The position numbers and the translations under genes were made by a program. Positions 55,809 through 63,927 of a stretch of DNA of 64,000 bases are shown in pieces (the stretch's first letter is position 1; each line of letters begins with the position of its first letter). A model generated the notes under the pieces. That model had not been told where the DNA came from and searched no databases. It worked only from the letters and a program-made list of their open reading frames with translations. The stretch is from Clostridiales bacterium (lineage in GTDB: Bacteria > Bacillota > Clostridia > Oscillospirales > UBA644), in assembly GCA_003343705.1 (NCBI GenBank), contig QAKR01000026.1:62001-126000 (forward strand), read 5' to 3'.

Positions 55809-55975
55809 ATCGATTTATATGTATTACTTTAGTTTTATTTACTGTTTTTTTACTCTCTTCTTGTTCCGTTATCAAAGGGGAAGAAATGACTGTTTTTTCA
55901 ACGGTTTCAAATGCTGAAAAGGTAACAAAAGAAAAAAAACTTGAACCAACAGCTAAAAAGCTTGAAGTTTTTTAG
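55805..55975 (+). pseudogene. N-terminal part of a frameshifted DUF4091/GH123-like lipoprotein
   Basis: A 56-residue frame starts at ATG 55805, overlapping the decarboxylase TGA as ATGA. It has a lipoprotein signal peptide ending L-L-S-S-C (Cys20) and then a polar linker KEKKLEPTAKKLEVF. It stops at TAG 55973-55975 inside a run of six T (55968-55973). One extra T would join it to the large frame downstream (LEVF then LAKNEYEG), so the two are read as one damaged gene or one with a -1 slip site. Confidence 0.8.
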
Positions 55976-55995
55976 CAAAAAATGAGTATGAAGGT

Positions 55996-58038
55996 ATGCA
56001 GTTTGTTCTGCGTAACGATTATATTTCTCTCCAAATTGAAAGTATAGAAATAAGCGATCTTATATCTTGCGGTGCTAAAATTACAGCACAAGATATCGAA
56101 ATTTTTAGAGAGCACTATGTTGAACTTACAACAACATCCAACAATGTATTTGAGCCTGGATGGTATCCTGATGCATTGATTCCTATTAAATACGACACAA
56201 AACCTTTTAATGTGAAAAAAGGAGAAAATCAGGCTTATTGGATTACTGTTCATACAGCAATAGATCAGCCCTCAGGCATATATACAGGGACAGTTACATT
56301 GACAATATCCGGAAGAAAGCTAGAAATCCCTGTAAGTGCAACTGTTTGGGATTTTGCTGTGCCTACAGAAAATCATGTACAATCAAGCTATGGTCTTTGG
56401 GATATGGGCCACTACAAAGGACAATACGAACAATATTATAATTTCTTTATGAAATACAGGCAGTCACCGCTAGACCTTCCTCCTTATACTGCTTCCTCTG
56501 CCGAAGATTATGTTTCATATTTAAAAACATACGCAGATAACGAAGCCGTTCCGTGTTTCAGAATAAATATTGATGTGCGCAAAAATGACAACGGTGATTA
56601 TTATGTAACTGATAATTCGAAACGGGTTTTACTTCTTATTCGCCAACAGGGTTTTATGGATAAATGCTTTTTATACATAGACGATGAACCCACATATGAT
56701 AAATATCCGGAAATAATAAAAAAATATAAGGCTATTGGAGCGGTTGCGCCTGATCTTGGAATTGTTTTACCTATAACAACATATATTCCGAACGAATTTA
56801 TTTCTGACATTAACCGTTTTTGCATTAAGCATACAAATGTAAGCGCTAACCAGATCGATTTCATACATTCAATAGGTAATCATGTTTGGTGGTATAATTG
56901 TAACTTCCCGGCGTATCCCTCTCCAACACTGCATATTTCTGATTATCTTTTAAGCTCCCGTGTAATGGCATGGATGCAAAAAGATTATAAACTGGACGGG
57001 TTTTTATATTGGGCTGCCACTATTGCATTTAAGTATATAAATGGAATAACCTCAGAGCGCAATATTTGGGTCGATCCTTATATAGATGTTCCCGAAATGC
57101 CTGCCGGGGATGGATACCTGGTATATCAAGGCTATGAAAACGATGGCGTGATAAATGAAAATGTGCCTATACCTACCATACGCCTGGAAAGTCTTCGGGA
57201 TGGATTTGAAGATTATGAATATTTGATTCTTCTGGAAAATAAAATACGAGATTTTGCTGACAAAAATGGGTTTGCTATTAATGTAGACGAAGCTATGCAA
57301 AATTATTACGATAGTCTTTATAAAACACCAACATCATATTATACAGACGATTCAAGAATTACAGCTGTTCGTAAAATTCTTGCAGCGGATATAATGAGTA
57401 ATTTACCATTTTTAGCATATGCGAATACTGTTGACGGTATAGAAAATACTCAACTTCGGAAAATAACAGTTTACAGTTCTGCTCAAACAGTAAATATAAA
57501 CGGTATAAGTTATGATGTTAAAAACGGATGTGCCGAAACCATTGTTAAAGTTGATGAAACTATTCCAATAAATAAGATAGCGGTCGAAGCTGACGGAGTT
57601 AAGCATAAATTAAGTGTTTTTGTCAGGCGTTCGCTCGAATCAGACTTAATTATAGATAGCACAGATTCATCTTTTAATACAAACGGTATTACGGCATCTG
57701 AAAATGGATTAACATTTGATTTTTCTCAAAAAAGCCGTTTAAATGTACTTCCTCAATCAATGTTGGTGACTGATTGGGCAGGCAAAACACATATACGAAT
57801 GACACTTTCAACACCTGACGGATCCGATACTCCCGCAATGGACTTTATAATATATGTAGGTTCTTCAGCGGTGAATGTTCCCCTCGGTTCGTATAAAAAC
57901 GGAGCAATTGTTGAATTTGAAATCCCATCCAACGTTTTAAATTCTCAGCGTGTAAACAGTATAACAAAAATAGGTTTTTCTTGCAGTAGAGCTGTAAAGC
58001 TTACTGTTAAAGACGTGTCAATACTTATAAAGGAATGA
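55996..58038 (+). CDS. DUF4091/GH123-like secreted glycoside-hydrolase-family protein, main part
   Basis: The frame is open from 55966 and its first ATG is 55996; 680 residues follow. An N-terminal beta-sandwich leads into a TIM-barrel region with YIDDEPTYDKYPE near residue 225, GNHVWWYNCN and FLYWAAT. It ends in the DUF4091 block RLESLRDGFEDYEYLILLE near 400 and a C-terminal beta-sandwich. Members of the GH123 clan cleave N-acetylgalactosaminides. The ATG itself has no good ribosome-binding site, consistent with translation from 55805 through a frameshift. The coding sequence after the shift is intact, so decay is recent or the shift is used. It splits the conserved yaaO-holB pair. Confidence 0.8.
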   Translation: MQFVLRNDYISLQIESIEISDLISCGAKITAQDIEIFREHYVELTTTSNNVFEPGWYPDALIPIKYDTKPFNVKKGENQAYWITVHTAIDQPSGIYTGTVTLTISGRKLEIPVSATVWDFAVPTENHVQSSYGLWDMGHYKGQYEQYYNFFMKYRQSPLDLPPYTASSAEDYVSYLKTYADNEAVPCFRINIDVRKNDNGDYYVTDNSKRVLLLIRQQGFMDKCFLYIDDEPTYDKYPEIIKKYKAIGAVAPDLGIVLPITTYIPNEFISDINRFCIKHTNVSANQIDFIHSIGNHVWWYNCNFPAYPSPTLHISDYLLSSRVMAWMQKDYKLDGFLYWAATIAFKYINGITSERNIWVDPYIDVPEMPAGDGYLVYQGYENDGVINENVPIPTIRLESLRDGFEDYEYLILLENKIRDFADKNGFAINVDEAMQNYYDSLYKTPTSYYTDDSRITAVRKILAADIMSNLPFLAYANTVDGIENTQLRKITVYSSAQTVNINGISYDVKNGCAETIVKVDETIPINKIAVEADGVKHKLSVFVRRSLESDLIIDSTDSSFNTNGITASENGLTFDFSQKSRLNVLPQSMLVTDWAGKTHIRMTLSTPDGSDTPAMDFIIYVGSSAVNVPLGSYKNGAIVEFEIPSNVLNSQRVNSITKIGFSCSRAVKLTVKDVSILIKE

Positions 58039-58042
58039 TTTT

Positions 58043-58981
58043 TTGAACAAGCTTATAGGAAATGAGCATATTAAAAAAACATTAACTGAAAAAAGCAATG
58101 TTCGGTCTTTTATAATCGAAGGGCCTGAGGGTTCCGGCCGGCATACACTTTTAGATATCCTGGTCATGTCAAAAATATGCACTGGTGATCACCGCCCCTG
58201 CGGCAAATGCGCGGCATGCAAGCGGTATGAAAGCAAAAACAGCATTGACATAGTTTACCCGGATGTGGAATTGCCAGTAAAGGAATTTCGTGAAATTATA
58301 AATACTGCCATTGAATATCCAAGGGAAGAAAAGTGTAAATTTTATATAATTGATAACGCAGACGATATGAAGGTTCACAACCAAAATGCACTTTTGAAAA
58401 ATCTTGAAGAGCCGTTTGATTTTACCTATTTTATTATAATTTGCAATACAAAAGAAAGTTTATTAAAAACAATCGTATCGCGATGTACTGTTTTAACACT
58501 AAAACCTCTTGAAGAGCATGTAATAAAAGATTCTTTGGTAAAAAAATACGGGGAGAAGGGAGAAGAACTACTTGCCCGTGCCGTCCTTGGTTCAAGAGGC
58601 TTTTTGGGACGTGCAGAAGAGATTTACTCAGGAAAGAAAAATATTGCAGATGAGCGATATAATGCTTTTATGAATGCTCTTGCGCATGAGAATCTTGCAG
58701 AAATGGTATTAGCACTTTCTTTTGATAACAAAAAACGAAATGAATTTAACGACCTTATAGATAATCTGTTAAACGGATTTAAAACAATATTGGTTTGTGC
58801 CGGATATAAAAAAGAAATCTCAGGGCTTTCGAATGAAGAACGTTTAATTGTATCATTTGGCGAAAAAAGAATAAAAAACATATATGATGCGTTTATGAAA
58901 ACAAAGATAGGGATAAAATTTAATGTGAATATGTCTTTATGGAGCGTTTATATAGTTAAGGAGTGTTTGAAAAAAATATGA
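58043..58981 (+). CDS. holB: DNA polymerase III delta prime subunit
   Basis: A 312-residue clamp-loader subunit. The first 210 residues are AAA+-like: P-loop variant GPEGSGRHTL (Arg where ATPases have Lys), zinc-binding CGKCAACKRYES, IDNADDM, and the SRC motif in TIVSRCTVL. Delta prime is often a non-hydrolysing member, so the R is not necessarily a defect. The start is TTG 58043 with AAGGAA upstream. It is followed by ricT with an ATGA overlap, as in other Firmicutes. Confidence 0.9.
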   Translation: MNKLIGNEHIKKTLTEKSNVRSFIIEGPEGSGRHTLLDILVMSKICTGDHRPCGKCAACKRYESKNSIDIVYPDVELPVKEFREIINTAIEYPREEKCKFYIIDNADDMKVHNQNALLKNLEEPFDFTYFIIICNTKESLLKTIVSRCTVLTLKPLEEHVIKDSLVKKYGEKGEELLARAVLGSRGFLGRAEEIYSGKKNIADERYNAFMNALAHENLAEMVLALSFDNKKRNEFNDLIDNLLNGFKTILVCAGYKKEISGLSNEERLIVSFGEKRIKNIYDAFMKTKIGIKFNVNMSLWSVYIVKECLKKI

Positions 58982-59841
58982 ATATGACAGAAGTAGTAGG
59001 AGTTCGTTTTAAAAACGTAGGTAAAATATATTATTTTGACCCTAAAGGGCTTACTCTTGAAAAAGATACCAAAGTTATTGTTGAAACAGTCAGAGGTCTC
59101 GAAATGGGTGAGGTTGCAATCCCTAATCGCGAGGTTGAGGAAAACCCGAAATTTATGCCGCTAAGCCCGGTTATCCGTATTGCTGATGAAAAAGATATGA
59201 TTACAATTGAGAAGAATCACGAAAAAGAAAAAAAAGCTTTTGACATTTGCATGGAAAAAATTAAGAAGCATAAACTTGATATGACTCTTGTCGATGTAGA
59301 GTATACCTTTGATAACAGTAAGGTTATTTTCTGTTTTGTAGCCGAAGGTCGTGTCGACTTCAGGGAGCTTGTTAAGGATTTAGCTGCTGCATTTAAAACA
59401 AGAATAGAGCTGAGGCAGATAGGTGTCCGAGACGAAACAAAATTAATTGGTGGTCTTGGTATGTGCGGACGAAAGGTTTGCTGTGCGGACTTTTTAAGTG
59501 AATTTGTTCCTGTTTCGGTGAAAATGGCGAAAGATCAATCTCTTTCAACTAACCCTCAAAAGATTTCGGGAGCTTGCGGAAAACTCATCTGCTGTTTGAA
59601 TTTTGAACAGGGACAATATGAGGAAGCGTATAAGAAAATTCCAAGCGTAGGATATATAGTTGAGACTCCGGAAGGCCGTGGAACCGTAGTAGAAAGCAAT
59701 ATTTTTAAAGAAATTGTAAAAGTTCGCCTTGATAAAGATCCTCAGAATATTAAAGTTTTTGAAAGCAACGTTTTAAAAACAATAGGCAAGTCAAAAGTTC
59801 ATGAGGAAGATGAAGAAATTCCGAAAGAATTACAGGATTAA
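58978..59841 (+). CDS. ricT: RicT (YaaT/PSP1-domain) RNase Y-regulating protein
   Basis: A 287-residue protein of the Y-complex that binds [4Fe-4S] clusters and tunes RNase Y and sporulation/competence in Bacillus. Six cysteines lie in GMCGRKVCC near 165 and GACGKLICC near 202, and the PSP1 block DVEYTFDNSKVIFCFVAEGRVDF, read as VIFCFVAEGRVDFR, precedes them. ATG 58978 overlaps the holB TGA; an in-frame GTG at 58963 falls on the AAGGAG site. Confidence 0.93.
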   Translation: MNMTEVVGVRFKNVGKIYYFDPKGLTLEKDTKVIVETVRGLEMGEVAIPNREVEENPKFMPLSPVIRIADEKDMITIEKNHEKEKKAFDICMEKIKKHKLDMTLVDVEYTFDNSKVIFCFVAEGRVDFRELVKDLAAAFKTRIELRQIGVRDETKLIGGLGMCGRKVCCADFLSEFVPVSVKMAKDQSLSTNPQKISGACGKLICCLNFEQGQYEEAYKKIPSVGYIVETPEGRGTVVESNIFKEIVKVRLDKDPQNIKVFESNVLKTIGKSKVHEEDEEIPKELQD

Positions 59842-59850
59842 AAAAAACAC

Positions 59851-59879
59851 TTGAAATTTAATAAATATTGTGATATAAT
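59851..59879 (+). promoter_or_regulatory. promoter for the ferredoxin gene
   Basis: TTGAAA at 59851-59856 and TATAAT at 59874-59879 with 17 bp, and an extended TGA before the -10. It predicts a leader of about 200 nt. Confidence 0.75.
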
Positions 59880-59894
59880 ATTCGCAAAAGAAGC

Positions 59895-60065
59895 TTTATT
59901 ATTTATAATATAAAACTCAGCTCGTTGCTCATTTGTTATTTGCGAGCAATTGTATTATAAGCGTATATCCTATATATTTCATATACGGCTTATTTATTCT
60001 ATGTATAATAAGCCCGAAGATCCCTGCCTTAAGCTGGGGAAGGGCACAATTATTATAAATAAAAA
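59895..60065 (+). ncRNA. structured leader RNA upstream of the ferredoxin gene (candidate)
   Basis: Four helices can be drawn by hand: a closing helix of 12 bp between 59899-59910 and 60051-60062; hairpin A, 59925-59930 with 59944-59949 (or its alternative 59920-59924 with 59943-59947); hairpin B, 59957-59968 with 59981-59993, 12 bp with one bulge; hairpin C, GCCC 60012-60015 with GGGC 60042-60045 and inner TCCC/GGGA. They fit a junction architecture of a cis-acting RNA. No known class is recognised. No terminator is visible before the ribosome-binding site. Confidence 0.45.
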
Positions 60066-60088
60066 GAGTAAAAAGGAGGTTGTTTTAA

Positions 60089-60259
60089 ATGGCATATGTT
60101 ATTAACGACGAATGTATCTCTTGCGGAGCATGTCAGCCCGAATGCCCGGTTGATGCTATAAGCGAGGGTGACGGCAAATTCGTAATCGATGCTGAAAAGT
60201 GTATTGACTGCGGTTCTTGCGCTGCTGTATGCCCTGTATCAGCTCCTAATGCAGAGTAA
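60089..60259 (+). CDS. 2[4Fe-4S] ferredoxin (clostridial type)
   Basis: A 56-residue low-potential electron carrier. Two C-x-x-C-x-x-C-x-x-x-C-P motifs (CISCGACQPECP near 9 and CIDCGSCAAVCP near 38) bind two cubane clusters. AAGGAGG precedes ATG 60089 by 8-9 nt. In this window it is the obvious partner of the Rnf complex encoded 6 kb upstream. Its gene is followed by several hairpins and a terminator and is transcribed alone from 59851. Confidence 0.93.
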   Translation: MAYVINDECISCGACQPECPVDAISEGDGKFVIDAEKCIDCGSCAAVCPVSAPNAE

Positions 60260-60313
60260 TAATACGATTCTTTAAAAACGTAGAGCGTGATAGAATTGTA
60301 TTACACATAACTC

Positions 60314-60351
60314 ACAGCCAAAGGCTGTTTCACAATCTTTGCAAGGTTGTG
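60314..60351 (+). other. two 3'-UTR hairpins after the ferredoxin gene
   Basis: ACAGCC/GGCTGT at 60314-60319 and 60323-60328 (loop AAA), and a 9-bp stem 60331-60339 with 60343-60351 (one G-U pair, loop TGC). Neither has a T-run. They lie between the ferredoxin stop and its terminator. Confidence 0.5.
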
Positions 60352-60401
60352 AATAAGAAGATGTACTTATTATCTTTTTATTTGAGTTTAGTATAAAAAA
60401 T

Positions 60402-60434
60402 AAAAAAGGCTGTCTTTTATAGGCAGCCTTTTTT
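60402..60434 (+). terminator. intrinsic terminator of the ferredoxin transcript
   Basis: AAAAAAGGCTG (60402-60412) pairs with CAGCCTTTTTT (60424-60434), followed by AG. It ends 10 bp before the next start codon. Confidence 0.85.
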
Positions 60435-60444
60435 AGAAGATATT

Positions 60445-61149
60445 ATGATAAGAACAGACGAATTATTTGTTAATAATTTAAAAATATATCAGGATGCGGA
60501 CAATTTTTGTTTTGGAACAGATTCATTACTGTTGGCACAATTTTCGTTTAAGAAAAAAACAACGGCAATGTGTGATCTCTGTACTGGGACAGGTGTTTTA
60601 CCTCTTCTTGCAAGTGCCCACACAAAAAGTGAAAAAACATACGGGGTTGAAATTTCTCCTCAAACAGCAGAGTTGGCGAAAAAATCTGTATCGCTTAATA
60701 ACCTTGAAGATCGTGTTGAAATAATTAATGGCGACATACGGTATATAAAAGAATTTTTACCTAATGCTATGTTTGACCTTGTAACGGCTAACCCTCCATA
60801 TATGCCTCAAAACAGTGGTTTTTTAAGCGATATAAAACGTCGTACCGCCCGTGCGGAAACAGATTGTACACCCTCAGATATTTGTACGGCGGCACGATAT
60901 CTGTTAAAAAATAAAGGTCGATTATGTGTTGTATATCGTGCAGACAGGCTTACAGAACTTTTTGAATCAATGAAAAAAAACGGTATAGAACCAAAGCGTC
61001 TTTTAACTGTTCAATCAAAGCCTGAAAATGATCCTTATGTGATTTTGTGCGAGGGTATTGTGGGTGGATCACCCGGCTTAAAAATAGAAAAGCCATTAGT
61101 TATTAATAACGGGGAAAACAGGTGGAGTTATCTTAACGCTGCGAAATGA
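60445..61149 (+). CDS. tRNA1(Val) (adenine(37)-N6)-methyltransferase-like protein
   Basis: A 234-residue SAM-dependent methyltransferase, YabB/TrmN6-like. The SAM loop is LCTGTGVLPLLA near residue 46, followed by the acidic VEIS, and the catalytic N-P-P-Y motif (ANPPYMP near 115). A conserved MIRTDELFVNNLKIYQ start precedes it, read as DELFVNNLKIYQ. It follows the ferredoxin terminator and precedes rsmI, as in other Firmicutes. The ribosome-binding site is weak. Confidence 0.88.
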   Translation: MIRTDELFVNNLKIYQDADNFCFGTDSLLLAQFSFKKKTTAMCDLCTGTGVLPLLASAHTKSEKTYGVEISPQTAELAKKSVSLNNLEDRVEIINGDIRYIKEFLPNAMFDLVTANPPYMPQNSGFLSDIKRRTARAETDCTPSDICTAARYLLKNKGRLCVVYRADRLTELFESMKKNGIEPKRLLTVQSKPENDPYVILCEGIVGGSPGLKIEKPLVINNGENRWSYLNAAK

Positions 61150-61211
61150 CTTGAAAATTATAGCCAGGTTATTGTTAATCGCATATAAAATATAAAGAAA
61201 GGAATTGCGAA

Positions 61212-61252
61212 AAACTTTATATAAAAATAAAGTTTCAATGCGGAAACCCGCA
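61212..61252 (+). other. two hairpins in the rsmI leader
   Basis: AAACTTTA (61212-61219) pairs with TAAAGTTT (61228-61235), and TGCGG (61239-61243) with CCGCA (61248-61252). They could hide the rsmI ribosome-binding site, which is otherwise not obvious. Confidence 0.4.
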
Positions 61253-61254
61253 CT

Positions 61255-62088
61255 GTGCAAATTAAAATGGAAATTTCTTTATTCTTGGTTGCAACACCGA
61301 TCGGGAATTTATCAGATATGTCTCCCAGGGCTGTTGAAACACTGAAAAACGTTGATTTTATTGCTGCAGAGGATACTCGTAATTCCGGAGTATTGCTTAA
61401 ATATTTTGATATAAAGACGCCTATGGTATCATATCATGAACATAACGAACGTGAAAAAAGTGAAGATATTGTTTTACGGCTTAAGTCAGGTCAATCGTGT
61501 GCTATTATTACTGATGCCGGAATGCCGGCAATTTCCGATCCCGGTCAGACACTGGTAAGGGCCTGTGTTGAAGCCGGTTTAAAAGTAAGTGCGGTTCCCG
61601 GTCCATGTGCTTTTATAACTGCTTTGGCAATATCCGGTTTTGATTCAGCTCGTTTTTGTTTTGAAGGGTTTTTAAGTGCAACAAAACGAGAAAAAGAGCT
61701 TGAAAAACTTTCCTGTGAAGAACGGACAATGATTTTTTATGAAGCCCCACATAAATTGAAAAAAACTCTTTCTGTTATGGAGAAAATTTTCGGTAATGAC
61801 AGAAAGGTATGTTTAGTTAGAGAAATGACAAAAATATATGAAGAAGCTTTATTCTTCACTCTTTCTGAAGCAGTCTTGTATTATAGGGAAAAAGACCCTA
61901 AAGGTGAATTTGTTATTGTAGTTGAAGGTGGCTGTAAAAATGAAGTTATTATAAGCCCTGAATCGATTGATAATTTCTTTTTTGAGATGCGAAGTAACGG
62001 AAAATCAAAAGCTCAAGCAGCAAAAGAAACAGCTGCACGCTTCGGTTTGAAAAAAAATGAAATATATGATCGCTATAAGGAAGATTGA
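61255..62088 (+). CDS. rsmI: 16S rRNA (cytidine(1402)-2'-O)-methyltransferase
   Basis: A 277-residue methyltransferase that modifies C1402 in the 30S decoding centre. LFLVATPIGNLSDMSPRAVETL, read as VATPIGNLSDMSPRA, then FIAAEDTRNSGVLLKYF, then DAGMPAISDPGQTLVRAC are diagnostic. The start could be GTG 61255 or ATG 61267; GTG has a GGAAA site 8 nt upstream, ATG matches the family start well. The C-terminal extension with SNGKSKAQAAKE is common to the family. Confidence 0.94.
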   Translation: MQIKMEISLFLVATPIGNLSDMSPRAVETLKNVDFIAAEDTRNSGVLLKYFDIKTPMVSYHEHNEREKSEDIVLRLKSGQSCAIITDAGMPAISDPGQTLVRACVEAGLKVSAVPGPCAFITALAISGFDSARFCFEGFLSATKREKELEKLSCEERTMIFYEAPHKLKKTLSVMEKIFGNDRKVCLVREMTKIYEEALFFTLSEAVLYYREKDPKGEFVIVVEGGCKNEVIISPESIDNFFFEMRSNGKSKAQAAKETAARFGLKKNEIYDRYKED

Positions 62089-62105
62089 ACTTTTTGGTAC
62101 ATCTA

Positions 62106-62134
62106 TTGAAAAATATTACACTTTAATATATAAT
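62106..62134 (+). promoter_or_regulatory. promoter for the M23 peptidase gene
   Basis: TTGAAA at 62106-62111 and TATAAT at 62129-62134 with 17 bp. The leader of about 200 nt (62140-62339) contains one 9-bp hairpin, 62276-62284 with 62296-62304. The rest is AT-rich and without visible genes. Confidence 0.7.
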
Positions 62135-62339
62135 ATATACTAGTAATTATTTGCTTGTATGGCAAAACAAACGCACAATGAAATTTTAATGTCTGCGATT
62201 TCTTGGAAATTAAAACAACCTTTTAACAAAAATAAAACTCTTATATTACACAAAACGGGTGTTTAAAGGCATATAAAACTTTTATAGCGTTGAATTAAAA
62301 GTTTGTTGTTGTCTATTAAATATTCGAGGAGGTGAGTAT

Positions 62340-63911
62340 TTGCCGCGTAATATAAATCTTAAAAAGGCGAAAGAAAAAAAAGGTGTTGTTCACGTTGATG
62401 AAAAAGATCTTGAGCAAAAGCGTATAGAAATCGCTCAGCAACGTAAACGTAAATACCACCAAAGTAGTTTTTTCTTGTTTTTGAAAAAAATTACAAATAA
62501 AAGATTAATTGAATATTTTAAACAGAAAAAAGAAGAGTTTTTAAAAATTGCATATGGCGAAAATCGCCATCGTGTAAAAACGGTATATATACGAAATACT
62601 AATTATGCATACAAAATTTTGTTTTTTATAAAACACTCTGTTAAAGTTTTTTTGATGACTGTTGTGGGGTTGTTTCGGGCATGTATGCCGGTTGTTTTAC
62701 CTCTTGTGGGAGTTGCAGTTATATTAACCGCTGTATTATTTATAACAAAATATTCACCTGCTCTGCAAGTTGTTATGAATGAAACTCCGATTAATGTGTA
62801 TGTGAAAAACGAGGAACAGCTTACACAGATACGAACAGATGTTGCAGATGCGATACGAACCGCAAAAAATGGTGAATATGCAGTTGAACAGTATGCTTCT
62901 TTGCGTCTTGTAGTTGTTGAGCGATCTTCGCTTAGTACAGAAGAGGAAGCGTTTAACGCCATATATGACGTTACAGCACAATCTGCAAATATGTCTTACG
63001 GAATATATGTCGATAATGTATTTATCGGATGTCTTTCCCGTATGGCAGAGGTAAACAGACTTGAAGAAGATCTTCTTTCAATATCGACAGAGGGAAAACA
63101 TGAGATTGAATCCAAGCTTTTAAGCAATATTGTGTATAAACGAGGAGAGTTCCCTCAGGAATATGAAATGACATACGCGGAAATGCTTATGTATTTCAGG
63201 CAAAAAACAACAGACGGTTCTGCTTATCTGCATCCTGTCTCTTATGAAACAGTCCGAAAAGAAATTTCAACAACAAAGATCCCCTGTGGTGAATCTTTAA
63301 CAGTTGAAGATAATACGATTTATGAGGGATTTCGTCAAGTTGAACAGACAGGCAGTGATGGTTATGTTACAGCGGAAGTAACTATAACAGAACAAAACGG
63401 CGTAGAAGTAAAACGTGAATCTGCCGTTATAAGTAAAAAAGACCCAGTACGCGGGACAATTAGAGTCGGAACAAAAAAGATTGCGCCGTCTGGATATTTC
63501 ATATGGCCTGTGGGTGGTGATGGCGGATATGTTTCATCACCTTTCGGATACAGATCCTTTTTCGGTGAATATGTGTTCCACCGAGGTCTCGATATTGCTG
63601 CGGATTACGGAACCCCTATATACGCTGCTGAAACCGGAACAGTTGTGTTTTTCGGTTGGGATAGCTTAGGCCTTGGCAACTGTGTCAAAATAGATCACGG
63701 CAATGGTATCTACACTATATATGGTCATTGTAGTTCTTTAGCCTCAGGCATAAAAGTAGGTCAGCGTGTACCACAAGGTTATTTGATAGCTTATGTGGGA
63801 AGGTCTGGTTCTGCTACAGGTAATCATGTGCATTTTGCAATGTCAACCAGCAATAATTTCGCGGAAACGAGTGTTTATATAGATCCGTTACCGCATGTAC
63901 GAAAAAGATAA
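62340..63911 (+). CDS. membrane-anchored cell-wall peptidase with G5 and M23 domains
   Basis: A 523-residue protein. A basic cytoplasmic part (about 1-95) precedes a long hydrophobic region (about 98-137). The external part has a G5 domain around 310-385 (YETVRKEISTTKIPCGES, read as RKEISTTKIP, and ending near VGTKKIA). It ends in an M23 metallopeptidase domain with zinc-binding motif H-R-G-L-D-I near 414, YGHCSSL, and H-V-H-F. M23 enzymes cut peptidoglycan cross-bridges. TTG 62340 is used; GAGGAGGTGAG lies just upstream. murA starts 16 bp later, linking the two cell-wall functions. Confidence 0.88.
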   Translation: MPRNINLKKAKEKKGVVHVDEKDLEQKRIEIAQQRKRKYHQSSFFLFLKKITNKRLIEYFKQKKEEFLKIAYGENRHRVKTVYIRNTNYAYKILFFIKHSVKVFLMTVVGLFRACMPVVLPLVGVAVILTAVLFITKYSPALQVVMNETPINVYVKNEEQLTQIRTDVADAIRTAKNGEYAVEQYASLRLVVVERSSLSTEEEAFNAIYDVTAQSANMSYGIYVDNVFIGCLSRMAEVNRLEEDLLSISTEGKHEIESKLLSNIVYKRGEFPQEYEMTYAEMLMYFRQKTTDGSAYLHPVSYETVRKEISTTKIPCGESLTVEDNTIYEGFRQVEQTGSDGYVTAEVTITEQNGVEVKRESAVISKKDPVRGTIRVGTKKIAPSGYFIWPVGGDGGYVSSPFGYRSFFGEYVFHRGLDIAADYGTPIYAAETGTVVFFGWDSLGLGNCVKIDHGNGIYTIYGHCSSLASGIKVGQRVPQGYLIAYVGRSGSATGNHVHFAMSTSNNFAETSVYIDPLPHVRKR

Positions 63912-63927
63912 ATCCCGGAGGATAGAT

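Noticed and set aside
55805..58038. Two independent genes, a 56-residue lipoprotein and a separate DUF4091 protein
   Set aside because: The sequence on both sides of the T-run joins into one family-typical text, the second part lacks a signal peptide and good start, and the first part is too short to be a functional lipoprotein.
59880..60088. 6S RNA, tmRNA or SRP RNA in the ferredoxin leader
   Set aside because: There is no long single hairpin with central bubble as in 6S RNA, no tmRNA tRNA-like ends, and no SRP tetraloop motif; the coding gene follows without a terminator.
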